The notes under the pieces: generated by a model
What the model was told of the DNA's origin: nothing
The model's database searches: none
Seen by the model: only the letters and a program-made list of their open reading frames with translations
DNA from: Aequorivita sp. CIP111184
Lineage (GTDB): Bacteria > Bacteroidota > Bacteroidia > Flavobacteriales > Flavobacteriaceae
NCBI RefSeq assembly: GCF_900489465.1
Contig: NZ_UEFQ01000036.1
Coordinates: forward strand, 1-64,000
Length of the DNA stretch: 64,000 bases
Direction of reading: 5' to 3'
Part shown: one piece after another, positions 1-8,979 of the stretch
Layout of the letters: every line of letters begins with the position of its first letter
Numbering within the stretch: the stretch's first letter is position 1
Translations under genes and position numbers: made by a program

Positions 1-48
1 ATAAAATGTATCAATTCAAAAGTTCAAATTTTAAAAAACTTAAAAATT

Positions 49-1530
49 ATGCAGGCCATCCTGAACCAGACTAACACTGCTAAAACACGACCACTTCAAA
101 AACCTTTTCAACAATCAAAAATGTATTCAATTGTACCCATCTTTATTTGGGTACTTTTTTTTGCCAATCTTGGTGCGCTTATTTATTATTTTCCAAACAC
201 GCCAACGTGGCATTGGGAAAACATCTTCAAAATTAATGGGTTCACGCTTTTAATTTGGACAACCGTAACATTTTTCAGCGCAATTGTAAGCACGTATGCT
301 CGTAATTATCTAAAAGGTTTTTTAAACCATTCACAATTCACAATATACAGTTTTGGATTTCTTTTTGTGGTAATGCTCTTGGTGATGTCCAACCACATCC
401 TTCCCTTTATAGGCTCTTGGTTGCTGATGGGTATATTTATGGCGCAACTGATTGGTGTTGATAAATCTTGGGTAGAAGCGCGAGAAGCTTCGGAATATGC
501 CCAAAAATTCTTTTTGCTTGGCACTTTTTTTCTGGGAAGTGGTTTATTTCTTTTAGCAAGCCAAACAAACTTTTATACCATTGAAGAAATAATTCAAAAT
601 CTTGAAACGCTACCAGCATACATAAAAATAATGGCGTCCGTTTGTATTATTATGGCCGCAATAATCCAGTCGGCAATGTATCCATTTCAACGCTGGCTGC
701 TTTCGGCGATGACCGCTCCCACGCCAGCTTCAGCATTAATGCATGCTGGTTTTGTAAACGGTGGTGGTATTCTGCTAGCCTTTTTTTCAACCCTACTTTT
801 TGACTCGCATACATTAACGCTACTCTTTGTAATTGGTGGAATTACTGCCATTACTGCGCAGTTCACAAAATTGCTACAAGTAAATGTGAAACAAAAATTA
901 GCCTGTTCTACAATTGCCCAAATGGGATTTATGATTATGCAATGTGGGCTCGGTTTTTTCAATGCCGCAGTTGCACACCTTATTTTACACGGGTTTTATA
1001 AAGCCTATTTATTTCTTTCCGCCGGAGATGAAATTCAAAATACAAACCCATCCAAACCTTATAAAATAGTAATTACACCGGTTCAAGCTTTGGTAGTACT
1101 TATTTTCGGAGCATTGGGAGCCGTATTGTTTTCCTATCTCACGGGAAAGGGCACGACTTTGGACAGTGGCATCATTCTTACCCTGATTGTCGCAATAACA
1201 GTAGGGCAGGTAACCTATAATATTGTAAAACAGGAAATTTTTACATCGTTCCAAAAAATCCTTTTCCCAATTATACTTTTCACAACCGGCATTGTGCTGT
1301 ACGCGCTACTTTATAATGGAGTAACCATTTTGATGGCAGATATGCCAATGATTGACGCACCGGTATCCATTTCCGCAATACATATCATTTTTGGAATCAT
1401 CTTTTTGATTGGCTTTTTTATAATGAAACTAGGTGTTTACAGAAAAGTACCTTGGCTCTACGTAAAACTGATGAATGATTCACAACCCTATAAAAAAACC
1501 ATTTTAACTTCAAATCAGAAATCTTTATGA
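49..1530 (+). CDS. dabB: DabB-like membrane subunit of inorganic carbon transporter
   Basis: Predicted proton-conducting membrane subunit of the DAB dissolved-inorganic-carbon accumulation system, which partners the next gene. The 493-residue protein is almost entirely hydrophobic, with about 13 membrane segments. It carries signatures of the NuoL/Mrp antiporter family: a TAPTPASALMHAG block near residues 220-235 and a HGFYKAYLFLSAG block near 315. It is not part of a complex I operon, because it overlaps dabA by 4 bases (ATGA) and has no nuo neighbours. The start at 49 lies close to the window edge. Met25 (MYSIVPIF) is a possible alternative start, since the 24 residues before it are polar. 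The function follows from pairing with DabA; ion coupling is inferred from the family. Confidence 0.85.
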   Translation: MQAILNQTNTAKTRPLQKPFQQSKMYSIVPIFIWVLFFANLGALIYYFPNTPTWHWENIFKINGFTLLIWTTVTFFSAIVSTYARNYLKGFLNHSQFTIYSFGFLFVVMLLVMSNHILPFIGSWLLMGIFMAQLIGVDKSWVEAREASEYAQKFFLLGTFFLGSGLFLLASQTNFYTIEEIIQNLETLPAYIKIMASVCIIMAAIIQSAMYPFQRWLLSAMTAPTPASALMHAGFVNGGGILLAFFSTLLFDSHTLTLLFVIGGITAITAQFTKLLQVNVKQKLACSTIAQMGFMIMQCGLGFFNAAVAHLILHGFYKAYLFLSAGDEIQNTNPSKPYKIVITPVQALVVLIFGALGAVLFSYLTGKGTTLDSGIILTLIVAITVGQVTYNIVKQEIFTSFQKILFPIILFTTGIVLYALLYNGVTILMADMPMIDAPVSISAIHIIFGIIFLIGFFIMKLGVYRKVPWLYVKLMNDSQPYKKTILTSNQKSL

Positions 1531-3911
1531 TGAATTCAAAATTGCAGCAAAGTTTAAATGAAGCTTCCGAAATTGTCGGTACAACCTGGCCGCTTTACGG
1601 TTTCGTAACTTCTAATCCGCTTGTAGGTTTTGAGAAAAATCATTTCTCTGAAGCATTAAACCAAGCCAAAACGCTTTTTGGTGCACGTTCCTTTCCCGAA
1701 GTTTCGGTTTATCGCCAAGCTTGGGAGCGCAATGAGATTGACGAAACCGAAATTTCTACGTTACTTTTAAAAAATGGTTTTTCAGAATCGCCCTTCGAAT
1801 CACTTAAAAAGATGGAGATTGAAACGCCTATAATTGAAAGAAATCAAAATCCAAAACTTAATCGGATTGTATCAAAATGGCTCGCTGCCTTTATGGACGA
1901 AGGTTTGGCTGAATGGGAAATGCCAAATAAAAATCAAGGTTTTTATAAATCTTGGCGAAAATTGGCAAAGTACGATTCTAAACTGCAGATTAAAAACAGT
2001 GATGAAATCCCTGAAAAAGCCTCAGAAACTTTAGAAAGTATTTTGAAATCATATTCAAAAGAAGAATGTGTTGAAATTTTTAAACAGCATTTGGCAGCGT
2101 TGCCCGGATGGACAGGCTATATAAAACATCGGAATAATTCCAACACGTTATGGCAAAAAGAGTACCCAATAACCTTTGAAGATTATTTAGCCGTTCGCTT
2201 TTTTATTGCGAAAAAATTGAATATAGAAATTCTTCCGAAGAAAATTGCAAGTAATAATAGTGAAACGGTTTCGCTGCGCCATCTTTGGCTGCAAGCCTGG
2301 GAAAATAGCTGGCAGAAAAAATTGACTAAAACGCTTGAAACGAACAAAACTGAATTGAATAAAAATGTTTCAACTTCAGAAATTCCCGATGCCCAATTTG
2401 CTTTATGCATAGACACGCGCTCAGAGTTAATGCGAAGACATATAGAGAATTCGGGTAACTACGAGACTTTTGGTTATGCAGGTTTCTTCGGAATTGCGAT
2501 GGATTATAAAAACGAAAATGACGGCGTGATTCGGAAATCCTGTCCGCCAATTGTAGGTTCTGCGTATCAAGTTTCAGAAATTCCACAGAAAACTAAAATA
2601 GCATCCGCTAAAAAATTCACCCAGCGAAACCAAAAGAAAATTTTTAGTGAATATTTTCTGAAAAGAATGAAAAACATGCTTCCATCTGCCTTTGGATACG
2701 TGGAAGGTTCAGGTCTTTTTTATGGATTCTCTTTAGTTGGTAGAACAGTTTTTCCGGGAAATTCCTATAGATGGAAGAATAGAAATGCCACTGATTATGA
2801 AAATGTTTATGAGCCGCAAATTGATAAATGTTCGGAAAGAAATCACTCGCATTTAGAAATTCCATTGACAGAAAAAGTTGCAATAGTGAAAGGGGCTTTC
2901 GATCTTACAGGTTGGAAAAACTTTGCACCACTCGTGCTTTTTGTTGGCCACGGAAGCCATTCTGCAAATAACCCTTTCGGCTCTAGCTTGGATTGTGGGG
3001 CTTGTGCCGCGAGTCCGGGAAGGCATAATGCGCGGATGCTCGCCAAAATAGCTAATTCAGAAGATGTAAAAGAAATTTTGCGGAAGGAATACGGGTTTAA
3101 TATTCCTGAAGAAACTGTATTTATAGGAGCTGAGCACAACACTACGACGGACGAAATTGTAATTTTTGACTCTGAAGTGCCCAAAACTCATTTGCTAGCT
3201 TTGCAAAACTTGAAAGCAAATCTTGCAAAAGCGCAACAAACCGCTACTGCAGAACGATTAAATACAAAGCATAAAAGCGTGAAAATAGCGCACGGAAATG
3301 CCAACAATTGGTCAGAAACGCGACCTGAATGGGGACTAGCGAAAAATGCCAGTTTTATAATTGCGCCACGAAAACTGACTAAAAATCTAAATCTCGATGG
3401 ACGCTGTTTTCTCCATTCCTATGATTGGGAATTAGATGCCGAAGGCGCCGCGCTGGAAGGAATAATGCAGGGCCCGATGGTTGTTACACAATGGATTAAC
3501 AATCACTATTACTTTTCTACGGTAGATAATGAAACCTTCGGCGGTGGTTCAAAAATTACGCATAACGTAACTGGAAAATTTGGAGTGGTTCAAGGCAACG
3601 GTGGCGATTTAAAAATGGGACTTCCCTTGCAATCGGTAAAACAAAGCGATACTGAAATGTATCACCAACCGCTGCGGCTTTCTGTTGTTATTCAAGCACC
3701 CATCGAGCGTATAAAAGGGATTTTAAAGCGGAATGCAAACATTCAAAATTTGTTGGACAACGAGTGGATTTATTTAATGGTAATGGATCCAAAAAATGAA
3801 AACCATATAAAAAGATATTCCAAGGGTATGCAATGGGAAAGCGTAACCAATTCTGAAAAAATTGAGAAGGTAAAAAGTGAAGTGAAAGAGGCGGTTGTTT
3901 CTCAACTATAA
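1527..3911 (+). CDS. dabA: DabA (DUF2309), inorganic carbon transporter catalytic subunit
   Basis: Large soluble subunit (794 aa) of the DAB system, a distant relative of beta-carbonic anhydrases thought to convert CO2 to bicarbonate in one direction at the membrane. The expected zinc site is complete: Cys294 and Asp296 in the CIDTRSE motif, His475 in GHGSHSANNPF, and Cys490 in LDCGACAASPGRHN. The 2- and 15-residue spacings match the C/D and H/C pairs of characterised DabA. Length is normal for the family. It is translationally coupled to dabB. In a presumed heterotroph the likely role is to supply bicarbonate for carboxylases rather than for carbon fixation. That physiological role is inference; the family call is firm. 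Confidence 0.9.
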   Translation: MMNSKLQQSLNEASEIVGTTWPLYGFVTSNPLVGFEKNHFSEALNQAKTLFGARSFPEVSVYRQAWERNEIDETEISTLLLKNGFSESPFESLKKMEIETPIIERNQNPKLNRIVSKWLAAFMDEGLAEWEMPNKNQGFYKSWRKLAKYDSKLQIKNSDEIPEKASETLESILKSYSKEECVEIFKQHLAALPGWTGYIKHRNNSNTLWQKEYPITFEDYLAVRFFIAKKLNIEILPKKIASNNSETVSLRHLWLQAWENSWQKKLTKTLETNKTELNKNVSTSEIPDAQFALCIDTRSELMRRHIENSGNYETFGYAGFFGIAMDYKNENDGVIRKSCPPIVGSAYQVSEIPQKTKIASAKKFTQRNQKKIFSEYFLKRMKNMLPSAFGYVEGSGLFYGFSLVGRTVFPGNSYRWKNRNATDYENVYEPQIDKCSERNHSHLEIPLTEKVAIVKGAFDLTGWKNFAPLVLFVGHGSHSANNPFGSSLDCGACAASPGRHNARMLAKIANSEDVKEILRKEYGFNIPEETVFIGAEHNTTTDEIVIFDSEVPKTHLLALQNLKANLAKAQQTATAERLNTKHKSVKIAHGNANNWSETRPEWGLAKNASFIIAPRKLTKNLNLDGRCFLHSYDWELDAEGAALEGIMQGPMVVTQWINNHYYFSTVDNETFGGGSKITHNVTGKFGVVQGNGGDLKMGLPLQSVKQSDTEMYHQPLRLSVVIQAPIERIKGILKRNANIQNLLDNEWIYLMVMDPKNENHIKRYSKGMQWESVTNSEKIEKVKSEVKEAVVSQL

Positions 3912-3929
3912 ATTTTAAATCTTACCGAA

Positions 3930-4790
3930 ATGAAAAGATATAATGGTTCCGAAATTTTTAGAAATAGATGTGTTGTTATAGCAACAATGCACAAAAAGGA
4001 AACAGTTATCGAGCCACTTTTAAAGCAAGAGTTTGGATTGAAAGCTATAACTCCAAAGAATTTTGATACTGATCAATTTGGAACATTTTCTGGAGAAATT
4101 GAACGTGTAAGAAATCCTTTGGAAACCGTTCGCGCCAAAGCGTTGGCAGCGCTTTTACAAACAAATGAAAACTTGGCAATTGCGAGTGAAGGTTCTTTTG
4201 GACCACATCCCGAAAGTCCCTTTATAATTGGAAATGAAGAACTTGTTATATTGATTGATACGAAAAATGGTTTCGAAATAATTGGTAGGCATTTTACGGA
4301 AAAGACCAACTTCAACCATCAAAAAATAGAAAATTTAAATGATTTGAAGGAGTTCTCGGAAAGAATAGGATTTCCTGAACACGGTATTATTCTGAAAATT
4401 TCCAATGAAAAGAATTCAGAAAGTATTTATAAGGATTTTAAAAGTTTTGATTTGTTGCATAACCAAGTTGTTAAACTGTTGGATGAAGAAAAGAAAGTTC
4501 AAGCTGAAACAGATATGCGCGCATTTCAGAATCCAACCCGGATGGAAGCTATAAAACAGGCGACAAAAAATCTTGTAAATATTATAAATACAAATTGTCC
4601 AAAATGCAATGCGCCCGGTTATTCAATAATTGAGGCCATTCGTGGCCTTCGGTGCGAGCTTTGCAATTTACCCACAAAAGGATTGAAGGGATATATTTTT
4701 TCTTGCCAAAAATGTAATTTCAGTTGTGAACGGAAAAAGGAAGATGTAAATTTTCAAAATGCTACATTTTGTGATTACTGCAATCCTTGA
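3930..4790 (+). CDS. DUF6671-type zinc-ribbon protein
   Basis: Protein of 286 residues whose molecular function I do not know. It resembles the DUF6671 family. Residues 1-190 form an alpha/beta domain containing a conserved-looking ASEGSFGPHPESPF segment, which may be an active or ligand site. The C-terminal 65 residues hold four CxxC pairs (Cys223/226, 242/245, 259/262, 281/284), enough for two zinc ribbons. It begins 18 bases after dabA on the same strand and is probably co-transcribed, so a role linked to inorganic carbon uptake is possible but unproven. It ends 9 bases before the convergent LysR gene, with no hairpin between them. Confidence 0.65.
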   Translation: MKRYNGSEIFRNRCVVIATMHKKETVIEPLLKQEFGLKAITPKNFDTDQFGTFSGEIERVRNPLETVRAKALAALLQTNENLAIASEGSFGPHPESPFIIGNEELVILIDTKNGFEIIGRHFTEKTNFNHQKIENLNDLKEFSERIGFPEHGIILKISNEKNSESIYKDFKSFDLLHNQVVKLLDEEKKVQAETDMRAFQNPTRMEAIKQATKNLVNIINTNCPKCNAPGYSIIEAIRGLRCELCNLPTKGLKGYIFSCQKCNFSCERKKEDVNFQNATFCDYCNP

Positions 4791-4799
4791 ATTTTTGAT

Positions 4800-5723
4800 T
4801 TAATAATTTTCAAGCCACTTATAATGTGTTTCAATTACAGTTTCAATGTTTTCCTTTAAAAATTCGAGATAGGTTAGTGCAGCGGGTGAAAATTTCTTGC
4901 CTTTAAGCCAGATAAGATTCCACGCGGTTTTTACTGGCAGCCCTTTTACGGGAACGATACTTATTTCTTTATCGTTCAGCTCATTTTTTAAACCAATCAA
5001 AGGCATAATACTAAAACCCAACCCCGCTAAAACCGCTTGTTTAACCGCTTCATTTGAGGTAAGTTGAATTTTTTTATTCACTTGAATATTGTTGCTGGCT
5101 ATAAAACGCTCCATGGATTGTCTTGTTGCTGAACCTTCCTCGCGGTAGATCCACGGTAAATTTTCAAAAATTTCAGTTCTCTTTTTTGAAATTGATTGTG
5201 TTAAGGCAGGGCTTCCCACTAAAAATAATTTATTCTCCATCAAGCCCATTTTTTCAACTTTCAGATTATCTGGCAATACGGAAACAAGTGCAAAATCTAC
5301 TTCATTTTTTTCCAGTGCTTCCAATACTTGATATCGATTGGTAACATCCATTACCAAGTCTACACCACTGTTTTCATTCAAAAAAGAGGACAGAAAAAAT
5401 GGCATTACATATTTTCCTGTAGAAACTACGGCAATAGTCAATCGGCCAGTTAGCTGTCCTTTAAAAGCGAGGCTTTTGTGTTTCATTGTTTCCACTTCTG
5501 CTAAAATACGTTTCGTAGCTTCGGCAATTTCTTGACCGAAAGACGTAACGTAAAGTTGTCTTCCAATAACTTCCGTTAAGGATATTTCAAACTGATCCTG
5601 AAAATTCTTTAGCTGAATTGATACAGCAGGTTGCGTTAAATAAAGGGCTTCCGCTGCTTTGGTTATACTTTTGAGTTCTGTTATTTTCAAAAATATAGTG
5701 AGTTGGTTGAGTGTATAATTCAT
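4800..5723 (-). CDS. LysR-family transcriptional regulator
   Basis: LysR-type regulator of 307 residues. An N-terminal winged helix-turn-helix (residues 3-62, with SITKAAEALYLTQPAVSIQL as the recognition region) is followed by a periplasmic-binding-like effector domain (about 90-295). It lies convergent to the dabBA/DUF6671 genes, an arrangement compatible with control of the carbon uptake operon, since LysR/CbbR-type regulators commonly accompany such genes. It is convergent rather than divergent, so the classic shared-promoter logic does not apply. The target assignment is inference. The region upstream of its start (5724-5815) is shared with a divergent small gene. Confidence 0.85.
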   Translation of the reverse strand: MNYTLNQLTIFLKITELKSITKAAEALYLTQPAVSIQLKNFQDQFEISLTEVIGRQLYVTSFGQEIAEATKRILAEVETMKHKSLAFKGQLTGRLTIAVVSTGKYVMPFFLSSFLNENSGVDLVMDVTNRYQVLEALEKNEVDFALVSVLPDNLKVEKMGLMENKLFLVGSPALTQSISKKRTEIFENLPWIYREEGSATRQSMERFIASNNIQVNKKIQLTSNEAVKQAVLAGLGFSIMPLIGLKNELNDKEISIVPVKGLPVKTAWNLIWLKGKKFSPAALTYLEFLKENIETVIETHYKWLENY

Positions 5724-5815
5724 TAATTAATTTTATTAATTGCATAGTAAATATAAATAAAAATATATGAGTAAACATCTTCATATTTGTAGTGAATATT
5801 TAAAAAATCAATTGA

Positions 5816-6091
5816 ATGAAAAAACAAGAAACAGTAGATCTAATTAAAGGAGAATTCACGCCAGATGAGGCATCGGAAATATTATTTTCAATTATTGGTG
5901 ATAAGATTAAATTTAATAATCGTCAGATTTTTAGTAGGGAAGAGCGTAATCTTGGAAATACGGACAGATATAAAAAAAGGCTTATAGAATTAAAACATTC
6001 TCAAGAAAAAGTTTCAAATCTAATTGATTTAGCCAAAGCCGAAGGTAAGATTATTGAGGTAAGTGGAATTATTGATATTACAGTTAGATAA
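5816..6091 (+). CDS. Small conserved-looking hypothetical protein (91 aa)
   Basis: A 91-residue, soluble, highly charged protein that I do not recognise. It appears mostly helical in residues 1-75 (many Lys/Glu/Leu) and ends in a short beta-like tail (GIIDITVR). The ATG is preceded by an A-rich leader, and the reading frame has normal flavobacterial codon use. It is divergent from the LysR gene and followed by the terminator of the converging tRNA operon. It has no signal peptide or cysteines. It is likely a real gene because of its isolated, clean frame between well-defined features. No function can be offered. Confidence 0.5.
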   Translation: MKKQETVDLIKGEFTPDEASEILFSIIGDKIKFNNRQIFSREERNLGNTDRYKKRLIELKHSQEKVSNLIDLAKAEGKIIEVSGIIDITVR

Positions 6092-6109
6092 ATCAATTGA
6101 ACAAAACAA

Positions 6110-6132
6110 AAAAATCCCCTATATAGGGGATT
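6110..6132 (-). terminator. Rho-independent terminator of the tRNA operon
   Basis: A perfect palindrome (AATCCCCTATATAGGGGATT) is followed, reading the minus strand, by a run of seven T residues. It lies just after the 3' end of tRNA-Arg and so ends the Ser-Pro-Arg transcript. It may also stop readthrough from the small plus-strand gene ending at 6091. Confidence 0.75.
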
Positions 6133-6137
6133 CGATG

Positions 6138-6211
<74 letters not shown>

Positions 6212-6223
6212 AATAAAAAACAA

Positions 6224-6250
6224 AAAAACCGAACTTTGTGTTCGGTTTTT
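6224..6250. terminator. Hairpin between tRNA-Pro and tRNA-Arg
   Basis: Perfect 11-bp inverted repeat (AAAAACCGAAC / GTTCGGTTTTT) with a 5-nt loop, located between two tRNA genes of the same transcript. It ends in T runs on both strands. It could be a partial terminator that lowers tRNA-Arg output or a processing structure. The evidence is structural only. Confidence 0.5.
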
Positions 6251-6251
6251 G

Positions 6252-6326
6252 TCGGGGTGGCAGGATTCGAACCTGCGGCCTCCTGCTCCCAAAGCAGGCG
6301 CGATAACCGGGCTACGCTACACCCCG
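6252..6326 (-). tRNA. tRNA-Pro (anticodon TGG)
   Basis: Minus-strand tRNA of 75 nt. The acceptor stem CGGGGTG/CACCCCG pairs fully, the discriminator is A, and the anticodon loop in CTGCTTTGGGAGCAG reads TGG. The T arm GCAGGTTCGAATCCTGC is intact. CCA is not encoded. It is the middle gene of the operon. Confidence 0.95.
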
Positions 6327-6384
6327 TGAACAGCAATCAATATTGTTCACTGTAATTTTGGAGTTTTTTTTTAACTCAATAATG

Positions 6385-6468
6385 CGGAGAGACAGGGATT
6401 CGAACCCTGGCGACGGTTGCCCGTCGACAGATTAGCAATCTGCTCCGTTACCACTCCGGCACCTCTCC
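6385..6468 (-). tRNA. tRNA-Ser (anticodon GCT)
   Basis: Minus-strand tRNA of 84 nt with the long variable arm of class II tRNAs (CGACGGGCAACCGTCG). The acceptor stem is GGAGAGG/TCTCTCC, the discriminator is G, and the anticodon GCT lies in CAGATTGCTAATCTG. It is the first gene of the operon, 36 nt downstream of a good promoter. Confidence 0.95.
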
Positions 6469-6504
6469 AATTTTTTATGAACGTGTCATCCTAAAATGCG
6501 GTTG

Positions 6505-6535
6505 CAAATGTAAGTTTTCAATTGTAATAACGCAA
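6505..6535 (-). promoter_or_regulatory. Bacteroidota-type promoter of the tRNA operon
   Basis: Reading the minus strand, TTG (6535-6533), a 20-nt spacer and TACATTTG (6512-6505) match the -33 TTG / -7 TAnnTTTG consensus of this phylum. It lies directly upstream of tRNA-Ser. It is the best two-box promoter match I found in the window. Confidence 0.6.
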
Positions 6536-6621
6536 GCAAAAAACGCCCTTTTTTAATGTTAATTTTTAAAGCGGTTTAAATCAAGGGAATGCTAGGCAAA
6601 TTGATTCAATAAAAAATAGAT

Positions 6622-7791
6622 TTAAACCTTAGAACAAATGAGCATCTCTTTTTTATCCTCTAAATTAGTCACAAAAAACAAATAGATATCGCCACCGTCT
6701 TTAATTTTCCACTTTTTACGAAGGGTTTCCACAGATTCTGGAAAATTTCTGGTAGTAATATTTGCTTTTTTGAAGGATAGGGCGGCACGCATCTCGATTT
6801 TGGTATAAGGAATAGCCTTTTCAATCAAAAAAACTCTTCCCGGAAAATCTATTAAAGTTTCACTGGTATAAAGATGTGTATTTTTATGAAGTTTATTCAC
6901 CTTAAATTTTTCGAACACCAAATCGAAGGCACCACTTTTTAAGATTGCAGCATTTGGCTCATAAAGATACTTTTTGGGTAAGCTATATAAAGCCGTGGGA
7001 GTTTCGTTCCATTTAAAATCAAATCTTTCAATCCCCGATTTTTTGATATTTACAGTTTTAATATGTGGTTCCTGAAAAGCATCCTTTTTCAATAACCAAA
7101 GCAATTCTTTTACTTCGTTATCAACCGCAACAATATGAATTTCGAAAACTTTCTGCAATTCAGCCAATCCAATTGAAACATCCAACATAGGCGAAGTTTT
7201 CAAAAGTAATTGATTGCAGTTAGTTAATATTTTGGATATATTTTCAGGTATATTCGGTTCGCAATCCCTAAGAAAGAAAACCTTTCCTTTACTTTCATGG
7301 CGCCGGGAAGGGTCTGCGTATACTACGCCATAATTCTTGCTTAAAACGGCCGTTAAACCATCTTCAGGAAAACATTGGACATTGTCTTTATGGAAAACTT
7401 TAAAATTATGCTTTGCCATCTCTGAGAGTGCTTCATTAATTTCAAAGTGATGCACAGTAGAAATTTTTTCAGAAAAGGAAAAACTATCAACCCCAAAGCC
7501 GCCAGTTATATCTGCAAGAATTTCACCTTTTACCAATGAAGCCTTATAATCGGCAGTTATTTCAGAAGAAGTCTGCTCTAGATTTAATTTTGGTGGAAAC
7601 AAAATATTTTGCGTTTCAAACCAGGTTGGCAGTTTTTTTTCAATCTTTTTTCGGCTTTCAATTTGCTGAATCAATTCATGGACTGAAACATCTTCAAACG
7701 GACTACCGGCGAAAGCAAGTTTTGAAATATCGTCTTCAAAATTTTTTATAAAATTCTGTACTTCGGTATTTAAAAGGGCAGAGTTAATCAA
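6622..7791 (-). CDS. PG_1098-type SAM-dependent methyltransferase (THUMP-like domain)
   Basis: Class I methyltransferase of 389 residues resembling the Porphyromonas PG_1098 family. A helical N-terminal region (1-85) is followed by a Rossmann methyltransferase core with motif I LADITGGFG (92-100), an acidic ribose-binding HHFEIN strand, and ADPSRR at 159-164 as the catalytic-site motif. The C-terminal 120 residues should form the ferredoxin-like and THUMP-like domains. The architecture suggests modification of RNA, probably tRNA or rRNA, but the exact base is unknown. It sits 3 bases after the AI-2E-type gene and close to the tRNA operon. Start ATG at 7791. Confidence 0.75.
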   Translation of the reverse strand: MINSALLNTEVQNFIKNFEDDISKLAFAGSPFEDVSVHELIQQIESRKKIEKKLPTWFETQNILFPPKLNLEQTSSEITADYKASLVKGEILADITGGFGVDSFSFSEKISTVHHFEINEALSEMAKHNFKVFHKDNVQCFPEDGLTAVLSKNYGVVYADPSRRHESKGKVFFLRDCEPNIPENISKILTNCNQLLLKTSPMLDVSIGLAELQKVFEIHIVAVDNEVKELLWLLKKDAFQEPHIKTVNIKKSGIERFDFKWNETPTALYSLPKKYLYEPNAAILKSGAFDLVFEKFKVNKLHKNTHLYTSETLIDFPGRVFLIEKAIPYTKIEMRAALSFKKANITTRNFPESVETLRKKWKIKDGGDIYLFFVTNLEDKKEMLICSKV

Positions 7792-7794
7792 ATA

Positions 7795-8889
7795 TTATAG
7801 ATTTCGGGTAAGGCGTTTCACAACTTTGTATTCCGATAGAAATTCTTTAGCTATTACTTTTAATGCCGTGTAAGTAGGAACGGCAAGTATCATTCCCGGA
7901 ATGCCAAAAACAAAACCTCCTATTAAAATTACAAGAAAAATTTCCAGCGGATGGGAGCGAACACTGTGACCAAAAATTACAGGCTGAGATATAAAATTAT
8001 CAAAAACCTGGGCAATAGCATATCCTCCCGAAGCAATCATTAATAATGGCAAGAGTCCTGTAGAAAAATCAGCTCCAAGGTTATTGGAGATTATTACAAG
8101 TAACATTAACCCCCAACCTATTATTGGACCCAGATAGGGAACAATATTTAAAAAGGCACATATTAGCGCCACTGCAATTGCATCACGAATATCTAGATAG
8201 AGCAGAAGTACGGAGTAAAAAAGTGAAAGTATAAAAATTTGTAAAAGCAGACCTATAAAATAACGGGAAAGCAGTTCTTTAATTTTTATTAATATCCTTT
8301 TAAATTTTTCTTCATCTCCAGTTTTTGCCAGGGAAAGTACTGTTCGGGCTATTAAGTATTCATCTTTCAAAAGAAAGAAAGAAATGAACAAAACCGAGAA
8401 TATACCAATAATAGTACCTGCAATATTTCCGAAGAAAATATCAATAAAACTTGGAATAATTTCAATATCCATATTTTGTACGTAGGTAGTACGCTTGATT
8501 GCTTCAACCAGCTGAAAATGGTCTACACCAAGATAATCACTGGCTTGGATGTTCAGTTCGTTTAAATCGCGCTTTACTTGTTCAAAATCAATTTGGGAAA
8601 TATGTTTTCCCTGTTCAATTATAATAGGAACAAAAATACTGAGAAGTAAACTAAAGGTTCCAATAATAATAAGAAGTGTAAAAACCGAAGCTAGCGTATT
8701 CCCGAAACGAAACCTTTTTCTTAAAAATAATACTAGCGGCCTTCCCATCAATGAAAGTACCAAAGCCAAGCCAACATATAGAATGAGTGCTTGTATTTCA
8801 TACAAAAACCAAATAAAAATTATGATACCCACCATTACAGCGAGGGCTCTTAATATACCTAGGGTTATTGCTTTTGCAGTAGTTTTCAA
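7795..8889 (-). CDS. AI-2E family transporter (PerM/YdiK-like)
   Basis: Polytopic inner-membrane protein of 364 residues with about eight hydrophobic segments. A soluble region at about 95-150 lies between the early and late membrane helices. Family-typical C-terminal motifs are present: FLNIVPYLGPIIG near 245-257 and the block from QPVIFGHSVRSHPLE through GIPGMILAVPTY near 300-345. Members export diverse small molecules or ions, and substrates usually cannot be predicted from sequence; autoinducer-2 transport should not be assumed. It is upstream of, and probably co-transcribed with, the methyltransferase gene. Confidence 0.85.
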   Translation of the reverse strand: MKTTAKAITLGILRALAVMVGIIIFIWFLYEIQALILYVGLALVLSLMGRPLVLFLRKRFRFGNTLASVFTLLIIIGTFSLLLSIFVPIIIEQGKHISQIDFEQVKRDLNELNIQASDYLGVDHFQLVEAIKRTTYVQNMDIEIIPSFIDIFFGNIAGTIIGIFSVLFISFFLLKDEYLIARTVLSLAKTGDEEKFKRILIKIKELLSRYFIGLLLQIFILSLFYSVLLLYLDIRDAIAVALICAFLNIVPYLGPIIGWGLMLLVIISNNLGADFSTGLLPLLMIASGGYAIAQVFDNFISQPVIFGHSVRSHPLEIFLVILIGGFVFGIPGMILAVPTYTALKVIAKEFLSEYKVVKRLTRNL

Positions 8890-8979
8890 GCAGTAAATAT
8901 ACTATATTCCACTATAGAAAAAATCAAAGTTTTGTTAAGGGATTGTAATGTTGATTAATGAATAATAGTATGCTGCGAA

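Noticed and set aside
49-1530. Reading the first gene as NADH dehydrogenase subunit L
   Set aside because: It lacks other nuo genes and is coupled to DabA; the antiporter motifs are shared by DabB.
2843-3184. 113-codon minus-strand frame within dabA, and similar long antisense frames such as 30123-30560, 30277-30723 and 26655-27041
   Set aside because: All lie wholly or largely antisense to genes with intact family motifs and show no domain of their own.
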